A stretch of DNA of 12,892 bases from Candidatus Brocadiia bacterium (lineage in GTDB: Bacteria; Planctomycetota; MHYJ01; JACQXL01). Shown piece by piece: positions 1 through 7,521 of the stretch (position 1 is its first letter; each line of letters starts with the position of its first letter). The notes below the pieces were generated by a model. It was not told the origin of the DNA, searched no databases, and saw nothing but the letters and a program-made list of their open reading frames with translations. The stretch covers positions 1 through 12,892 of the forward strand of contig JAGUXD010000033.1 in the NCBI GenBank assembly GCA_020062035.1, given 5' to 3'. The position numbers were made by a program, and so were the translations under genes.

Positions 1-21
1 CATCCTCCTTTTAGAGGAATT

Positions 22-45
22 ATAGTCCCGCTTTAGCGGGATTAT
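22..45. repeat. GC-rich stem-loop near left edge
   Basis: Arms 22-31 (ATAGTCCCGC) and 36-45 (GCGGGATTAT) pair over 10 bp, including one G-T wobble, around the tetraloop TTTA. There is no T-run after it, so it is a poor intrinsic terminator. It resembles the other GC-rich stem-loops scattered through this window. It could mark the end of an upstream gene that lies outside the window. A second, weaker stem (TCCTC at 3-7, GAGGA at 14-18) lies just before it. Confidence 0.5.
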
Positions 46-105
46 CTAAAGCAAGGACTTTTTGGACAGCCTGTAATATAATTTCCTATGCAATCAAGAA
101 AAATG

Positions 106-114
106 TGCTAATAT
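106..114 (+). promoter_or_regulatory. possible extended -10 element upstream of the cyclase gene
   Basis: The string TGCTAATAT contains an extended -10 (TG-N-TAATAT) about 70 bases before the cyclase start codon. No convincing -35 sits 16-18 bases before it. A second TATAAT string at 77-82 also lacks a properly spaced -35. Either could serve as the promoter for the signalling gene. The call rests on motif resemblance in AT-rich DNA and is weak. Confidence 0.25.
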
Positions 115-156
115 CGGAAAGAAAAGTTATGGACTTATACACTTTTCCTTTACTTT

Positions 157-170
157 CAGAATTTATTCTG
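157..170. promoter_or_regulatory. small perfect inverted repeat before the cyclase start
   Basis: CAGAATTTATTCTG is a dyad (CAGAAT / ATTCTG with two central bases) ending 13 bases before the ATG at 184. It could be an operator half-site pair or a small RNA hairpin over the translation start, where no Shine-Dalgarno sequence is visible. No factor can be assigned. Confidence 0.3.
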
Positions 171-183
171 CTAATGTAATTTT

Positions 184-3100
184 ATGTTATGTCCTAAGTG
201 TCAGATAGAGAATCCACCTCAAGCAAAATTCTGTTATGAATGTGGCAGCAAGATGGCGGAGTTTACACCAACCATATCAGTCAAGGCTGAGGCTGAACGG
301 CGTCTCGCTACCATTGTCTTTGCTGACATTGTTGGTTATACTGAGCGGGCCGAAGCCATGGACCCGGAAGAGATTCATACATTACTTGACCACATCTTTT
401 CTCAGTTTGAAAAAATCATCAAGGATAAGGGAGGCTATGTGGATAGGTATATCGGTGATGCCTTGATAGCGGTTTTTGGGGTACCGAAAGCGGGTGAAAA
501 TGACCCAGAACAAGCCGTTGGAGTCGCTTTGCTTATCCGGGAAGAACTTGAGAAATTGTCTGTTGGATTGAAGCAAAAATTATCCATCCGCATCGGTATT
601 AACACAGGTGAGGTTCTGTGGGGTTCTGTTGGTAGCGCCGGTGCGACTGTCTGGGGCGATAGCGTTAATGTTGCACAGCGATTACAAACCAGCGCCGCTA
701 TTAATTCTATCGTCGTCTCTGAGGCAACGAAACAGCAACTCAAAGAACATTTCCGTCTCAATCAACTTCCTGCTCTTAAATTGAAGGGTAAGGAACAATT
801 TATTCAGGCATATGAAGTTATCGGAGTAGAAAAAGTTAGGTTACCACCAGTCACCCCCTTTATAGGGCGCCAGCCAGAAGTGGAATTTTTAAAGACATCT
901 CTAAAAGAGGTTATCAACAACAAGAAAATATCTCTGGTATTGCTATCCGGGGAAGTGGGGGTTGGCAAGAGTCGGTTATTATCTGAGTTTACTAACTTTC
1001 TTAAGACTACCTCTGAAGAATATCGTATTTTCACCGAACGTTGTCTTCCTCATGCTCAGTTACCGTATGACCCATTAGCCGAGATTATCCGTCACTATTT
1101 TGACCTGACCAACTTATCATTAAATGAAGCGTCTACCCGACTGGCAAAAGAAACCAAGCGCCTATTACCTGATGACTCCCTGGCTCACCATTTTTTAGGG
1201 TTTTTCCTGGGAATAAAATATCCTGATTCACCATTGACAGAACTTACACCTGAGGCCGCACACATCTCCGCCTTTAATACACTCAAAAAAGTCTTAGAAC
1301 ATGCCAGCCAAGAAGTGAACGCTATGATTTTTGCGATAGAAGACCTGCAATGGGCAGATATCGGAACTAAAGATTTTATTAATTATCTCAATGTAACTTC
1401 GTTTAACGCTCCCCTACTGATTGTGGTTACGACCAGAATTCAGGAGAACATTATGGAATATATTGGCAACATCAGAGACCACGCCCGAAATTCCAATGCA
1501 CGTTGGAAAGTAATTGAATTACTTCCTTTCACCAAGGAATTAACTGTCCAATTCGTTAATGTTATGTTCAAAGATTCTCGTGTATCTGCTCGTTTTACTG
1601 AAGAACTCTGGATAAAAACAGGAGGAAACCCTTTATTCATGGAGGAATTGATCAGGGCTTTAAGTGAGGGAAGAGGACTTCCTCTAAAAGAAAAAGAAAC
1701 CTGGAATCTCCCAGAAAATATCTGGCAAATTATAGAGAGTTGGATTGACCGTTTGCCCGAGTTAGAAAAGAAGGTTCTCAAAGTGGCGTCTGTGTTCGGG
1801 CGCATTTTCTGGGAAAGCGGTCTCAGCCAATGCCTTCAGCAGCCAGTCAGGGAAACTTTACTTCAATTAGAAGCAAAAGGATTTATTAGTCGCGACTTAG
1901 AAACTTTATTCCATAATGATTACCAATATACTTTTCGTCATGAACTCATTCGTGATGTTACTTATCGGATGTTTTTAAAACGAGAGCGTTCTCACTTCCA
2001 CCGTATCGTCCTTGACTTCCTCCAGGCCAAACAAAAGAATAACGAACTTAGTGAAGAACTTTATCTAAAATTAGGCGGTTATCACGCTGAAGAATCCAGT
2101 GAGTTTGGCATCGCGGCTGACCTTTATGAAGGTTATGGTGATTATGAGAATAATCGTTATATGCTTGAGGAATCGCTCTGGGTCTATCGTAAGGCACAAG
2201 AGGTAATAAGTAAGTCCGAGTTAAAAGACATCGCCTTAAGAAAGGCGAGATTAATAGAAAAAGAAGCGCATATCTATTATAATCTCTCTCGCTATAAACA
2301 AGCCATAGAAAAATATGAGCAGTTAAACAATGAACCACCACATTGGTCCTGGCGGGTAAAAGGACTATTGGGCATTGCCGAAATATATGAGAAACAAGCC
2401 GATTATGAGTCGGCATTTCGTTATGCCAAAGAGGCAACAGAAATCGCCTTCCACGGTAAAAATAGCCGACTGCTCGGTTCGGCACTCAACCTCGTGGCAC
2501 TCTCCTTTATCGGTAAGGGGCTTTATAGCAGTGCCTCTAAATTAGCCGGACAACTCCAAAACACCTTCAAGCAAGCGCTAACCGAAGAAACGTTATCACC
2601 CATAGAAGTAACTAATATTAAAAAAGAATTAGCCACCAGTGTTAGTAATATCGGGTTAATCCAATGGTATCAGGGTGAATATGAAGCGGCCTTGGTTTCT
2701 TACGAAGAAACACTCAAGATTATGCAGGAAATCAATAATCGCTATGGAATCGCGGCTTCTTACATCAATATCGGCAATACCCGGCGTGACCAAGGGAACT
2801 ATCAGAGTGCGATTGATTATTATCAAAAATCACTCCTCACCTCAGAGAAGGTTGGAAGTCGCCGTGGGATGGCGGTGGCGCTTCTTAATATCGGCGCTAT
2901 CCACCACGACCTTGGTGATTACCAGCAGGCTCAAGAATACTTCTCACGGAGCCTCACTCTGAGTAGAGAAATTGCGGCCCACCATGAAGAAACGGTCGCT
3001 CTTACTTCCCTGGGCAACCTTTACCATGACCAAGGTGAATACTCACGCGCTCTTAATACCCATTTAGAAAGTCTACCTCTGAAACGAAAATTAGCCGAAA

Positions 3101-3873
3101 AATCTGAGTTGGTCATTACTCTGCTTAATATTGCGACCCTTTTCTTTGAACGGGGTGAGGATAATGAAACCTTACCACTGATTGCCGAGGCCGAAAAGAT
3201 TACCAAAGAAGTTAAGGCTAAAATGGAATTTATTATATCGCTCAATGCTTTTGGCCGGATGTTAGTTTATTTCGCACTTATGGGTGGATTATCTAATCTA
3301 CCGAAAAATACGCTCTTTGCAAAGGCGAGAGAATATGTTCAGGAGGCGCTTAGGTTGGCTAAATTACTTAACCTTAGAAGACAGATTTTAGAAGCCCTAA
3401 CTTCTTTATCGCTGATAACTATTCAAGAGGCTATTTCCCCTGAAGAGTTATCTAAAAAAGAAAGTAGAGAAATCCTTTTCCACCAAGCACATGACTCACT
3501 CAAAGAAGGAGAAAGTATTCTGCCCTTTATTACTCATAAAGAATCTCATATCCATCACTACTTTGCATATACGCGCTACTATATAGAATTGATTAATCGT
3601 TTAAGTAAAAAAGCCAGAAGTGATGAAACGAGCCAGAAAGAGATAAAAGATGCCTTACAAAAAGTGGTAAAAATTGCGACTCAAGGTTTAAACCTCACCC
3701 AGGAACTTGGTCTCAAACGGCTACAGCCAGAAGCCTTGTATCTGTATGTCCATGCGCTTGCACTCTCTGGCGAGGAGAGTAAAGCTGCTGATTATTATGC
3801 GAATTGTCGCCAGTTAGCCGAGATGATGGGGCTTAAACCATTCTTACGTATAACAGGCCGAATGCCGGTGTAA
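184..3873 (+). CDS. zinc-ribbon / class III adenylate-guanylate cyclase / AAA ATPase / TPR signalling protein
   Basis: A multidomain cytosolic sensor-effector of 1229 residues. Residues 3-20 form a zinc ribbon (CPKC...CYEC). Residues about 40-215 are a class III cyclase domain that would make cyclic nucleotide from ATP or GTP. Metal-binding aspartates are D48 (FADIVGYT) and D92 (YIGDA), and the transition-state pair is N162/R166 (VNVAQR). The substrate-choice positions appear to be R88, where adenylate cyclases usually have Lys, and T155. Residues about 225-500 are a STAND/AAA-type ATPase with Walker A GEVGVGKS (256-263) and Walker B IEDLQWAD (385-392). From about residue 685 helical TPR units follow, the clearest being four to five copies of about 40 residues around 815-1010. 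No membrane segment is seen. The ATG lacks a Shine-Dalgarno sequence, but the zinc ribbon begins immediately, so the start is probably right. The trigger is unknown. Domain assignment is secure, cyclase activity less so. Confidence 0.93.
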   Translation: MLCPKCQIENPPQAKFCYECGSKMAEFTPTISVKAEAERRLATIVFADIVGYTERAEAMDPEEIHTLLDHIFSQFEKIIKDKGGYVDRYIGDALIAVFGVPKAGENDPEQAVGVALLIREELEKLSVGLKQKLSIRIGINTGEVLWGSVGSAGATVWGDSVNVAQRLQTSAAINSIVVSEATKQQLKEHFRLNQLPALKLKGKEQFIQAYEVIGVEKVRLPPVTPFIGRQPEVEFLKTSLKEVINNKKISLVLLSGEVGVGKSRLLSEFTNFLKTTSEEYRIFTERCLPHAQLPYDPLAEIIRHYFDLTNLSLNEASTRLAKETKRLLPDDSLAHHFLGFFLGIKYPDSPLTELTPEAAHISAFNTLKKVLEHASQEVNAMIFAIEDLQWADIGTKDFINYLNVTSFNAPLLIVVTTRIQENIMEYIGNIRDHARNSNARWKVIELLPFTKELTVQFVNVMFKDSRVSARFTEELWIKTGGNPLFMEELIRALSEGRGLPLKEKETWNLPENIWQIIESWIDRLPELEKKVLKVASVFGRIFWESGLSQCLQQPVRETLLQLEAKGFISRDLETLFHNDYQYTFRHELIRDVTYRMFLKRERSHFHRIVLDFLQAKQKNNELSEELYLKLGGYHAEESSEFGIAADLYEGYGDYENNRYMLEESLWVYRKAQEVISKSELKDIALRKARLIEKEAHIYYNLSRYKQAIEKYEQLNNEPPHWSWRVKGLLGIAEIYEKQADYESAFRYAKEATEIAFHGKNSRLLGSALNLVALSFIGKGLYSSASKLAGQLQNTFKQALTEETLSPIEVTNIKKELATSVSNIGLIQWYQGEYEAALVSYEETLKIMQEINNRYGIAASYINIGNTRRDQGNYQSAIDYYQKSLLTSEKVGSRRGMAVALLNIGAIHHDLGDYQQAQEYFSRSLTLSREIAAHHEETVALTSLGNLYHDQGEYSRALNTHLESLPLKRKLAEKSELVITLLNIATLFFERGEDNETLPLIAEAEKITKEVKAKMEFIISLNAFGRMLVYFALMGGLSNLPKNTLFAKAREYVQEALRLAKLLNLRRQILEALTSLSLITIQEAISPEELSKKESREILFHQAHDSLKEGESILPFITHKESHIHHYFAYTRYYIELINRLSKKARSDETSQKEIKDALQKVVKIATQGLNLTQELGLKRLQPEALYLYVHALALSGEESKAADYYANCRQLAEMMGLKPFLRITGRMPV

Positions 3874-4734
3874 TTTATCGTATAAATATCGTTGAGAATG
3901 TAGTTGTCCGCCCCAGTGGAGTTTCTCTCTTAAGGTCTCGTAAAAACTACGTCTACCTATCTTAATTAAGCGGAAAATGGCTCTGGATTTTTTAATTACG
4001 AGCCGGTCTGTCTGTTTCAGATAAACCGAGAGCTGACCATCAATCGTCAGGATTATCTCCTGACCAGATGCCTCAGCCATTTCTAACTCAATAAGTGAAC
4101 TATCAGGGAGAACTAATGGTCGCATACTCAAGGTATGAGCGCAGATTGGGCTAACGGTTATTGCCTGCATTTCCGGAGCAATTAAAGGACCACCTGCAGA
4201 AAGTGAATACGCAGTAGAACCTGCTGGACTTGAAACTATCACACCGTCAGCACCAAATACTGTAATTTCCCTCTTATCAATAAAGAGACGAAAATACAAC
4301 ATCCTTGAGATACTTCCGCGGGTAATTACAATATCGTTCAAGGCAATACCAGAAAATCGTTTCTCTTTCCTACTACTTTGAACACTGCATTCTATCATCA
4401 TTAACTCCGCAATCTTAGGATGTTTGGTAATCACATCCTGCAGACAATCCTTGACCTCGTCAAAGGAGCATTCAGTAAGAAATCCGAATTTACCTAAATT
4501 TACTCCGAAGACTGGGATAGGGTTTTTCGCAAGGCGTCTTGCAGTAGAAAGGATTGAGCCATCACCACCTAAAACAATAATGAGGTCTACCTTGACTTTA
4601 CTCAGGTCAAATCTACCAGCAAGGTCAACGCCGACAATTTTTACAGGATGTGCCTTAAGAAAATCCTGGAATCCCTGAACTACCTTATTGATACGCTCTT
4701 TCTTTCGGTCTCCAATAATTATTACCTTTTTCAT
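3844..4734 (-). CDS. nadK: NAD kinase
   Basis: A 296-residue cytosolic NAD kinase (PpnK family) that phosphorylates NAD to NADP using ATP or polyphosphate. Family motifs are all present: GGDGS at 56-60, NLGKFGFL at 79-86, an LND motif (usually NE), a DGVIVSSPAGSTAYSLSAGG block, and IDGQ near the C-terminus. The frame is open upstream to 4854, but those 40 extra codons (proline/arginine rich, then repeat DNA) do not resemble the family. The ATG at 4734 gives MKKVIIIGDRK, the expected first beta strand, so I chose it. A weak AAGG lies about 12 bases upstream. The gene is convergent with the cyclase gene, and their last 30 bp overlap. The last 20 or so residues after the usual WGG ending are therefore encoded partly by DNA that also codes for the cyclase C-terminus. 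Confidence 0.95.
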   Translation of the reverse strand: MKKVIIIGDRKKERINKVVQGFQDFLKAHPVKIVGVDLAGRFDLSKVKVDLIIVLGGDGSILSTARRLAKNPIPVFGVNLGKFGFLTECSFDEVKDCLQDVITKHPKIAELMMIECSVQSSRKEKRFSGIALNDIVITRGSISRMLYFRLFIDKREITVFGADGVIVSSPAGSTAYSLSAGGPLIAPEMQAITVSPICAHTLSMRPLVLPDSSLIELEMAEASGQEIILTIDGQLSVYLKQTDRLVIKKSRAIFRLIKIGRRSFYETLREKLHWGGQLHSQRYLYDKLHRHSACYT

Positions 4735-4771
4735 ATACTGCGAGAACCTTACTAAAAACCTTGTATAAAGT

Positions 4772-4813
4772 AAAGTATTTAAGTAAAATAAAAGTGGGGT
4801 CAAATAATACTTT
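4772..4813. repeat. inverted repeat with AAAGTGGGGTCAAAT core
   Basis: Arms AAAGTATT (4772-4779) and AATACTTT (4806-4813) are exact reverse complements. They enclose 26 bases containing AAAGTGGGGTCAAAT. From memory, similar GGGGTCAAAT/GGGGTCAGGT strings flanked by short palindromes recur in many environmental bacterial genomes, often near IS200/REP-associated tyrosine transposases. No such transposase is in this window. The repeat occupies the divergent gap between nadK and the vWA gene. Confidence 0.4.
4777..4803 (-). promoter_or_regulatory. weak candidate promoter for nadK
   Basis: On the minus strand TTGACC (4803-4798) is followed after 15 bases by TTAAAT (4782-4777), about 43 bases before the nadK ATG. 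The -35 matches 5 of 6 consensus bases and the -10 matches 4 of 6. The TTGACC is part of the GGGGTCAAAT string of the inverted repeat described separately, so the promoter may be repeat-borne or illusory. Confidence 0.25.
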
Positions 4814-4831
4814 TCCTTTTCCTCGCCTCGT

Positions 4832-4866
4832 CTCCGCCTCGGCGGAGCGGGCATCCCAGTGGGGAT
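4832..4866. repeat. tandem GC-rich hairpins covering the vWA gene's ribosome-binding region
   Basis: Two adjacent stem-loops are visible. The first is CTCCGCC/GGCGGAG (4832-4838 with 4841-4847). The second is ATCCC/GGGAT (4853-4857 with 4862-4866). The second contains the CCCAGTGGG string shared with repeats at 7386-7394 and 10868-10876. The GGGG at 4861-4864, seven bases before the ATG at 4872, is the only Shine-Dalgarno-like sequence available, so the second hairpin may mask the ribosome-binding site. Function beyond that is inference. Confidence 0.55.
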
Positions 4867-4871
4867 AAAAG

Positions 4872-7334
4872 ATGAATTACTATATTACTTGGCGTAATCT
4901 GCCAGAAATGTGGCTTTTGTTTCTCGTTATCATCCCGACTGTTTTATTGTTCTCGTATCTTATTTACAGAAAGGAAAGAACCTCTGCCTCGTCTTCTGTT
5001 AAATTACTCCTGTCGTCATTTCGCTCTCTGGTTATTCTGATTTCTCTTCTCATTCTCTTTCAGCCGGTCGTAGTTACAGAAAAGCCTATCACTAAAGAAT
5101 CAATGGTTGTTCTTCTTGTTGACGATTCACTAAGTATGTCTTTTAAGGACAGGTATTCTCCCTCAGATGCGAAAGAGTTAACTAATCTGGGAATTTCCGG
5201 CACAAATCTGAGCCGAATAGAAATAGTAAATGCGGTTTTAGATAACCCTGAAATAGACCTGCTTAACCGACTCAAGAAGAAGGCAAAGATAAAAACATAC
5301 ACTTGTTCAGCCACGACAAAGCCATTTGAATGGTCCGCTGATAACGAGACCATAATAAAAGCCGAAGGGAATGGAACCGGTATTGGACAGGGAATACAGG
5401 ATGTCGTAAATGATATCGGCGGCGCATCCTGTGGTGGGATTATTTTACTCTCTGATGGGCAGAATAATTCAGGCGTTGAACCGCTTGATGTAATCCGCTC
5501 TCTTAAAGACCGAAGCATCTCTTTTCCTATATATACTATTGTCTGCGGTAATCCGCAAAGTCATAACGATATAGAAATCTCTGATTTATCCGCGCCAGAT
5601 GTTGCAACCGTTGCTGATATTGTTGATTTCCGTTTTACTCTTAAAGCAAGCGGTGTTTTTCGTAAGCCTATGAGAATTATCCTGTCTGAAAGAGGTGCGG
5701 ACGAACCGCAATTCCGAGAGGTCGCTGAAGAAACCATCAAACCCACGAAATTTCCCTCTAATACCACTCTTAAATACAAGCCAACTAATGTTGGAGAGTA
5801 TATTTATGAAATAAAAGTCCTGCCTTCTGAAGAAGAAACAATTTATGAAAATAATTATCTGGAACATCATCTCGTTGTTGTTGATAATAATATCAGCGTA
5901 TTATATGTGGAAAGTTATCCGCGCTGGGAGTATCGTCGGCTTAAGAATGCCCTTATTCGTGACCGGACAATGAAGACATCGGTCTTTCTGGTCTCTGCGG
6001 ATGCGGAGTTTCCGCAGGAATCATCACCCGCAATCCCACCGCTTATTCGGTTTCCTCCTGAAGCAAAAGACCTATTTTATTACGATGTGATTATCTGGGG
6101 TGATGTAAGTCCTGAATATTTAAGCCCTCAGCCGGAAAAGTTGCTTCATAATATCAAGAGATTTGTAGAAGAAATGGGCGGCGGCATTGCCTTTGTCTGC
6201 GGCGAAAAGTTTAATCCCCGCTCTTTCAGAAAGACCATCTTAACTGAACTTATCCCTCTCTCATTAGAAGACGATGACTATTTCTCAGGAAGTGAAACAA
6301 AAGAAATCTTTACTGAAGCATTCAGAATAAAATTAACCCCGGAAGGTTTATCTGATAGTATAATGCGATTAGAGGATAACCCTGTGGAAAATACTAAAGT
6401 CTGGGAAACATTGCCGGGCTTTTTCTGGTATTATCCATTTAAGAAACCCAAACCCGCGGCAAGGGTTCTGGCAGTCCATCCGATTGCCTTTGGTAAATTT
6501 GGACCGAGACCGATTATTGCTACGCAATATTATGGGGCTGGCAGAAGTTTTCTTATTACCTCTGATGAAACCTGGCGATGGTGTCAAATCAAAGGCGATA
6601 AGTATTTCTATACCTTCTGGGGCGAGGTAATCAGATTCTTGAGAGGCGGACGTCTACTCGGCACAAGAAAAGTCCACATCAGCACTGATAAACCAAAATA
6701 CCAACTTTCAGAAACAGCCAAAATCACTGCCAAAATATATGATAATGAATTCAGACCCCTCAAACAAAGTTCTTACACAGTATATCTGGAAACCTTTCCG
6801 CCGAAGGCGGATCTGCCGAATGCACAGGGGAAGCAAGAAAAAGCATCATCCGATTCGGAAAGCATTACTTCATTAGTCAAAAGAGATATAATCCTGAATC
6901 CTGTTCCTGATAAGGAAGGACACTACGAAGGTTCATATACCCCAGATAAGGTAGGCAAATATAAAATATGGAGCGAAACTTCAGAACCTGACATCTCCGC
7001 CGAAGGCACAGGGGAAGCAAGAAAAAACATCATCCGACATAAAAAAAAGGAGGTAAAAAGTTACGGCTTTTTCTCTATGCATTATCCTAAACTGGAATAC
7101 GAAAAGCCTCTTCCGAACGTTGCCCTGCTTAAGAAAATTGCAGAAGAAACTCAGGGCGCTTTTCTGAAACTTCCAGAAATAAACAAACTACCTGATATCG
7201 TCAAACCGGTGAGTGATGTGATTTATACTGAGACCAAAGAAGATGACCTCTGGGATACTCCGATAGTATTTTTATTATTCCTGATAATAATTTCTGCTGA
7301 ATGGGTCATCAGAAAGTTCGCCGGGCTGATATAA
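4872..7334 (+). CDS. membrane-anchored vWA-domain protein with glutamine amidotransferase-like region (BatA-like)
   Basis: A protein of 820 residues with two N-terminal membrane segments (about 13-32 and 52-69) and one near the C-terminus (about 797-815). A vWA domain starts at about residue 77, with the MIDAS motif DDSLS at 84-88 and SDG at 194-196. A class I glutamine amidotransferase-like fold follows (about 340-450; SVLYVESYPRWEYR, then YYDVIIWGDVSP and GGGIAFVCGE). A beta-rich region precedes the last membrane helix. This order is typical of large BatA-like vWA proteins in envelope operons. Amidotransferase catalysis is not expected, and the domain is probably a structural relative. It leads the five-gene block and probably works with the downstream ABC exporter. 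Residues about 642-661 and 709-722 are encoded by copies of one DNA repeat read in different frames, so both stretches look like insertions. It ends 187 bases before the ATPase gene. Exact role unknown. Confidence 0.88.
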   Translation: MNYYITWRNLPEMWLLFLVIIPTVLLFSYLIYRKERTSASSSVKLLLSSFRSLVILISLLILFQPVVVTEKPITKESMVVLLVDDSLSMSFKDRYSPSDAKELTNLGISGTNLSRIEIVNAVLDNPEIDLLNRLKKKAKIKTYTCSATTKPFEWSADNETIIKAEGNGTGIGQGIQDVVNDIGGASCGGIILLSDGQNNSGVEPLDVIRSLKDRSISFPIYTIVCGNPQSHNDIEISDLSAPDVATVADIVDFRFTLKASGVFRKPMRIILSERGADEPQFREVAEETIKPTKFPSNTTLKYKPTNVGEYIYEIKVLPSEEETIYENNYLEHHLVVVDNNISVLYVESYPRWEYRRLKNALIRDRTMKTSVFLVSADAEFPQESSPAIPPLIRFPPEAKDLFYYDVIIWGDVSPEYLSPQPEKLLHNIKRFVEEMGGGIAFVCGEKFNPRSFRKTILTELIPLSLEDDDYFSGSETKEIFTEAFRIKLTPEGLSDSIMRLEDNPVENTKVWETLPGFFWYYPFKKPKPAARVLAVHPIAFGKFGPRPIIATQYYGAGRSFLITSDETWRWCQIKGDKYFYTFWGEVIRFLRGGRLLGTRKVHISTDKPKYQLSETAKITAKIYDNEFRPLKQSSYTVYLETFPPKADLPNAQGKQEKASSDSESITSLVKRDIILNPVPDKEGHYEGSYTPDKVGKYKIWSETSEPDISAEGTGEARKNIIRHKKKEVKSYGFFSMHYPKLEYEKPLPNVALLKKIAEETQGAFLKLPEINKLPDIVKPVSDVIYTETKEDDLWDTPIVFLLFLIIISAEWVIRKFAGLI
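6797..6853 (+). repeat. intragenic dispersed repeat, copy 1 (longer form)
   Basis: TCCGCCGAAGG (6797-6807) is followed by 14 bases that complete a TCCGCC/GGCGGA hairpin and a CTGCCGAAT string, then a 32-bp block at 6822-6853. That block recurs at 7006-7037 with one mismatch (31/32). Here base 6822 is codon position 1, giving AQGKQEKASSD. The sequence lies inside the vWA gene in a region without recognisable domain features. Confidence 0.75.
6996..7037 (+). repeat. intragenic dispersed repeat, copy 2 (shorter form)
   Basis: TCCGCCGAAGG (6996-7006) runs directly into the 32-bp block at 7006-7037, without the hairpin-completing insert present in copy 1. Base 7006 is codon position 2, so the same DNA is read one frame off, giving GTGEARKNIIR. 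Conservation at the DNA level but not the protein level indicates a mobile or dispersed DNA repeat, not a duplicated protein motif. Confidence 0.75.
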
Positions 7335-7352
7335 TCAGTTGGAATCCGTCAT

Positions 7353-7461
7353 ATTAGCCACCAAAATAAGAACACAGAATACAGTCCCAGTGGGAAGAAT
7401 ACCCCGATGGACATCGGGGCTATATTCTGTATTCTTGTTTCTCTGTGTCTCTGTGGCTAAT
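7353..7461. repeat. MITE-like palindromic element, copy A (76-bp core 7365-7440)
   Basis: The outer termini are a perfect 9-bp inverted repeat, ATTAGCCAC (7353-7361) and GTGGCTAAT (7453-7461). Inside lies a 76-bp core (7365-7440) found again in inverted orientation at 8529-8604 with one mismatch (7391). Within the core, arms 7368-7384 and 7420-7436 are 15/17 inverted repeats, and CCCCGATG/CATCGGGG (7402-7409, 7412-7419) forms a perfect 8-bp hairpin. The right outer part contains CTCTGTGTCTCTGTGG, a string I recognise as common in short repeats of environmental genomes. There is no coding capacity. It fills most of the gap between the vWA and ATPase genes. Confidence 0.8.
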
Positions 7462-7466
7462 TTTTC

Positions 7467-7493
7467 TTGACAGCATCAGTGTCATAATATAAA
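7467..7493 (+). promoter_or_regulatory. sigma70-type promoter for the ABC ATPase gene
   Basis: A perfect -35 TTGACA (7467-7472) is followed after 15 bases by TATAAA (7488-7493). TAAATA at 17-base spacing is an alternative -10. Transcription would begin near 7500, leaving a leader of about 20 bases with no Shine-Dalgarno sequence before the ATG at 7522. The -35 begins five bases after the right terminus of repeat copy A, so the repeat separates the vWA gene from an independent promoter for the transporter genes. Confidence 0.55.
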
Positions 7494-7521
7494 TAAAAAC
7501 TCTCGTTATTTCTGCATTTGT

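Noticed and set aside
2048..2485. 145-codon open frame on the minus strand opposite the TPR region
   Set aside because: It lies wholly inside the well-supported cyclase/AAA/TPR gene, shows no recognisable domain, and is arginine/histidine/leucine rich as expected of an antisense shadow.
4735..4854. N-terminal extension of nadK to the ATG at 4854
   Set aside because: The extra 40 codons come from GC-rich hairpin and palindrome DNA, start with a Pro/Arg run, and do not resemble the family. The ATG at 4734 gives the canonical start.
6797..7037. CRISPR-like or tandem protein repeat in the vWA gene
   Set aside because: There are only two copies with unequal structure, read in different frames, so neither a CRISPR array nor a peptide repeat fits.
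7402..7440. CCCCGATG/CATCGGGG hairpin as an intrinsic terminator of the vWA gene
   Set aside because: No run of T follows the stem, and the same hairpin occurs inside a mobile repeat in the opposite orientation before another gene. Repeat identity explains it better.
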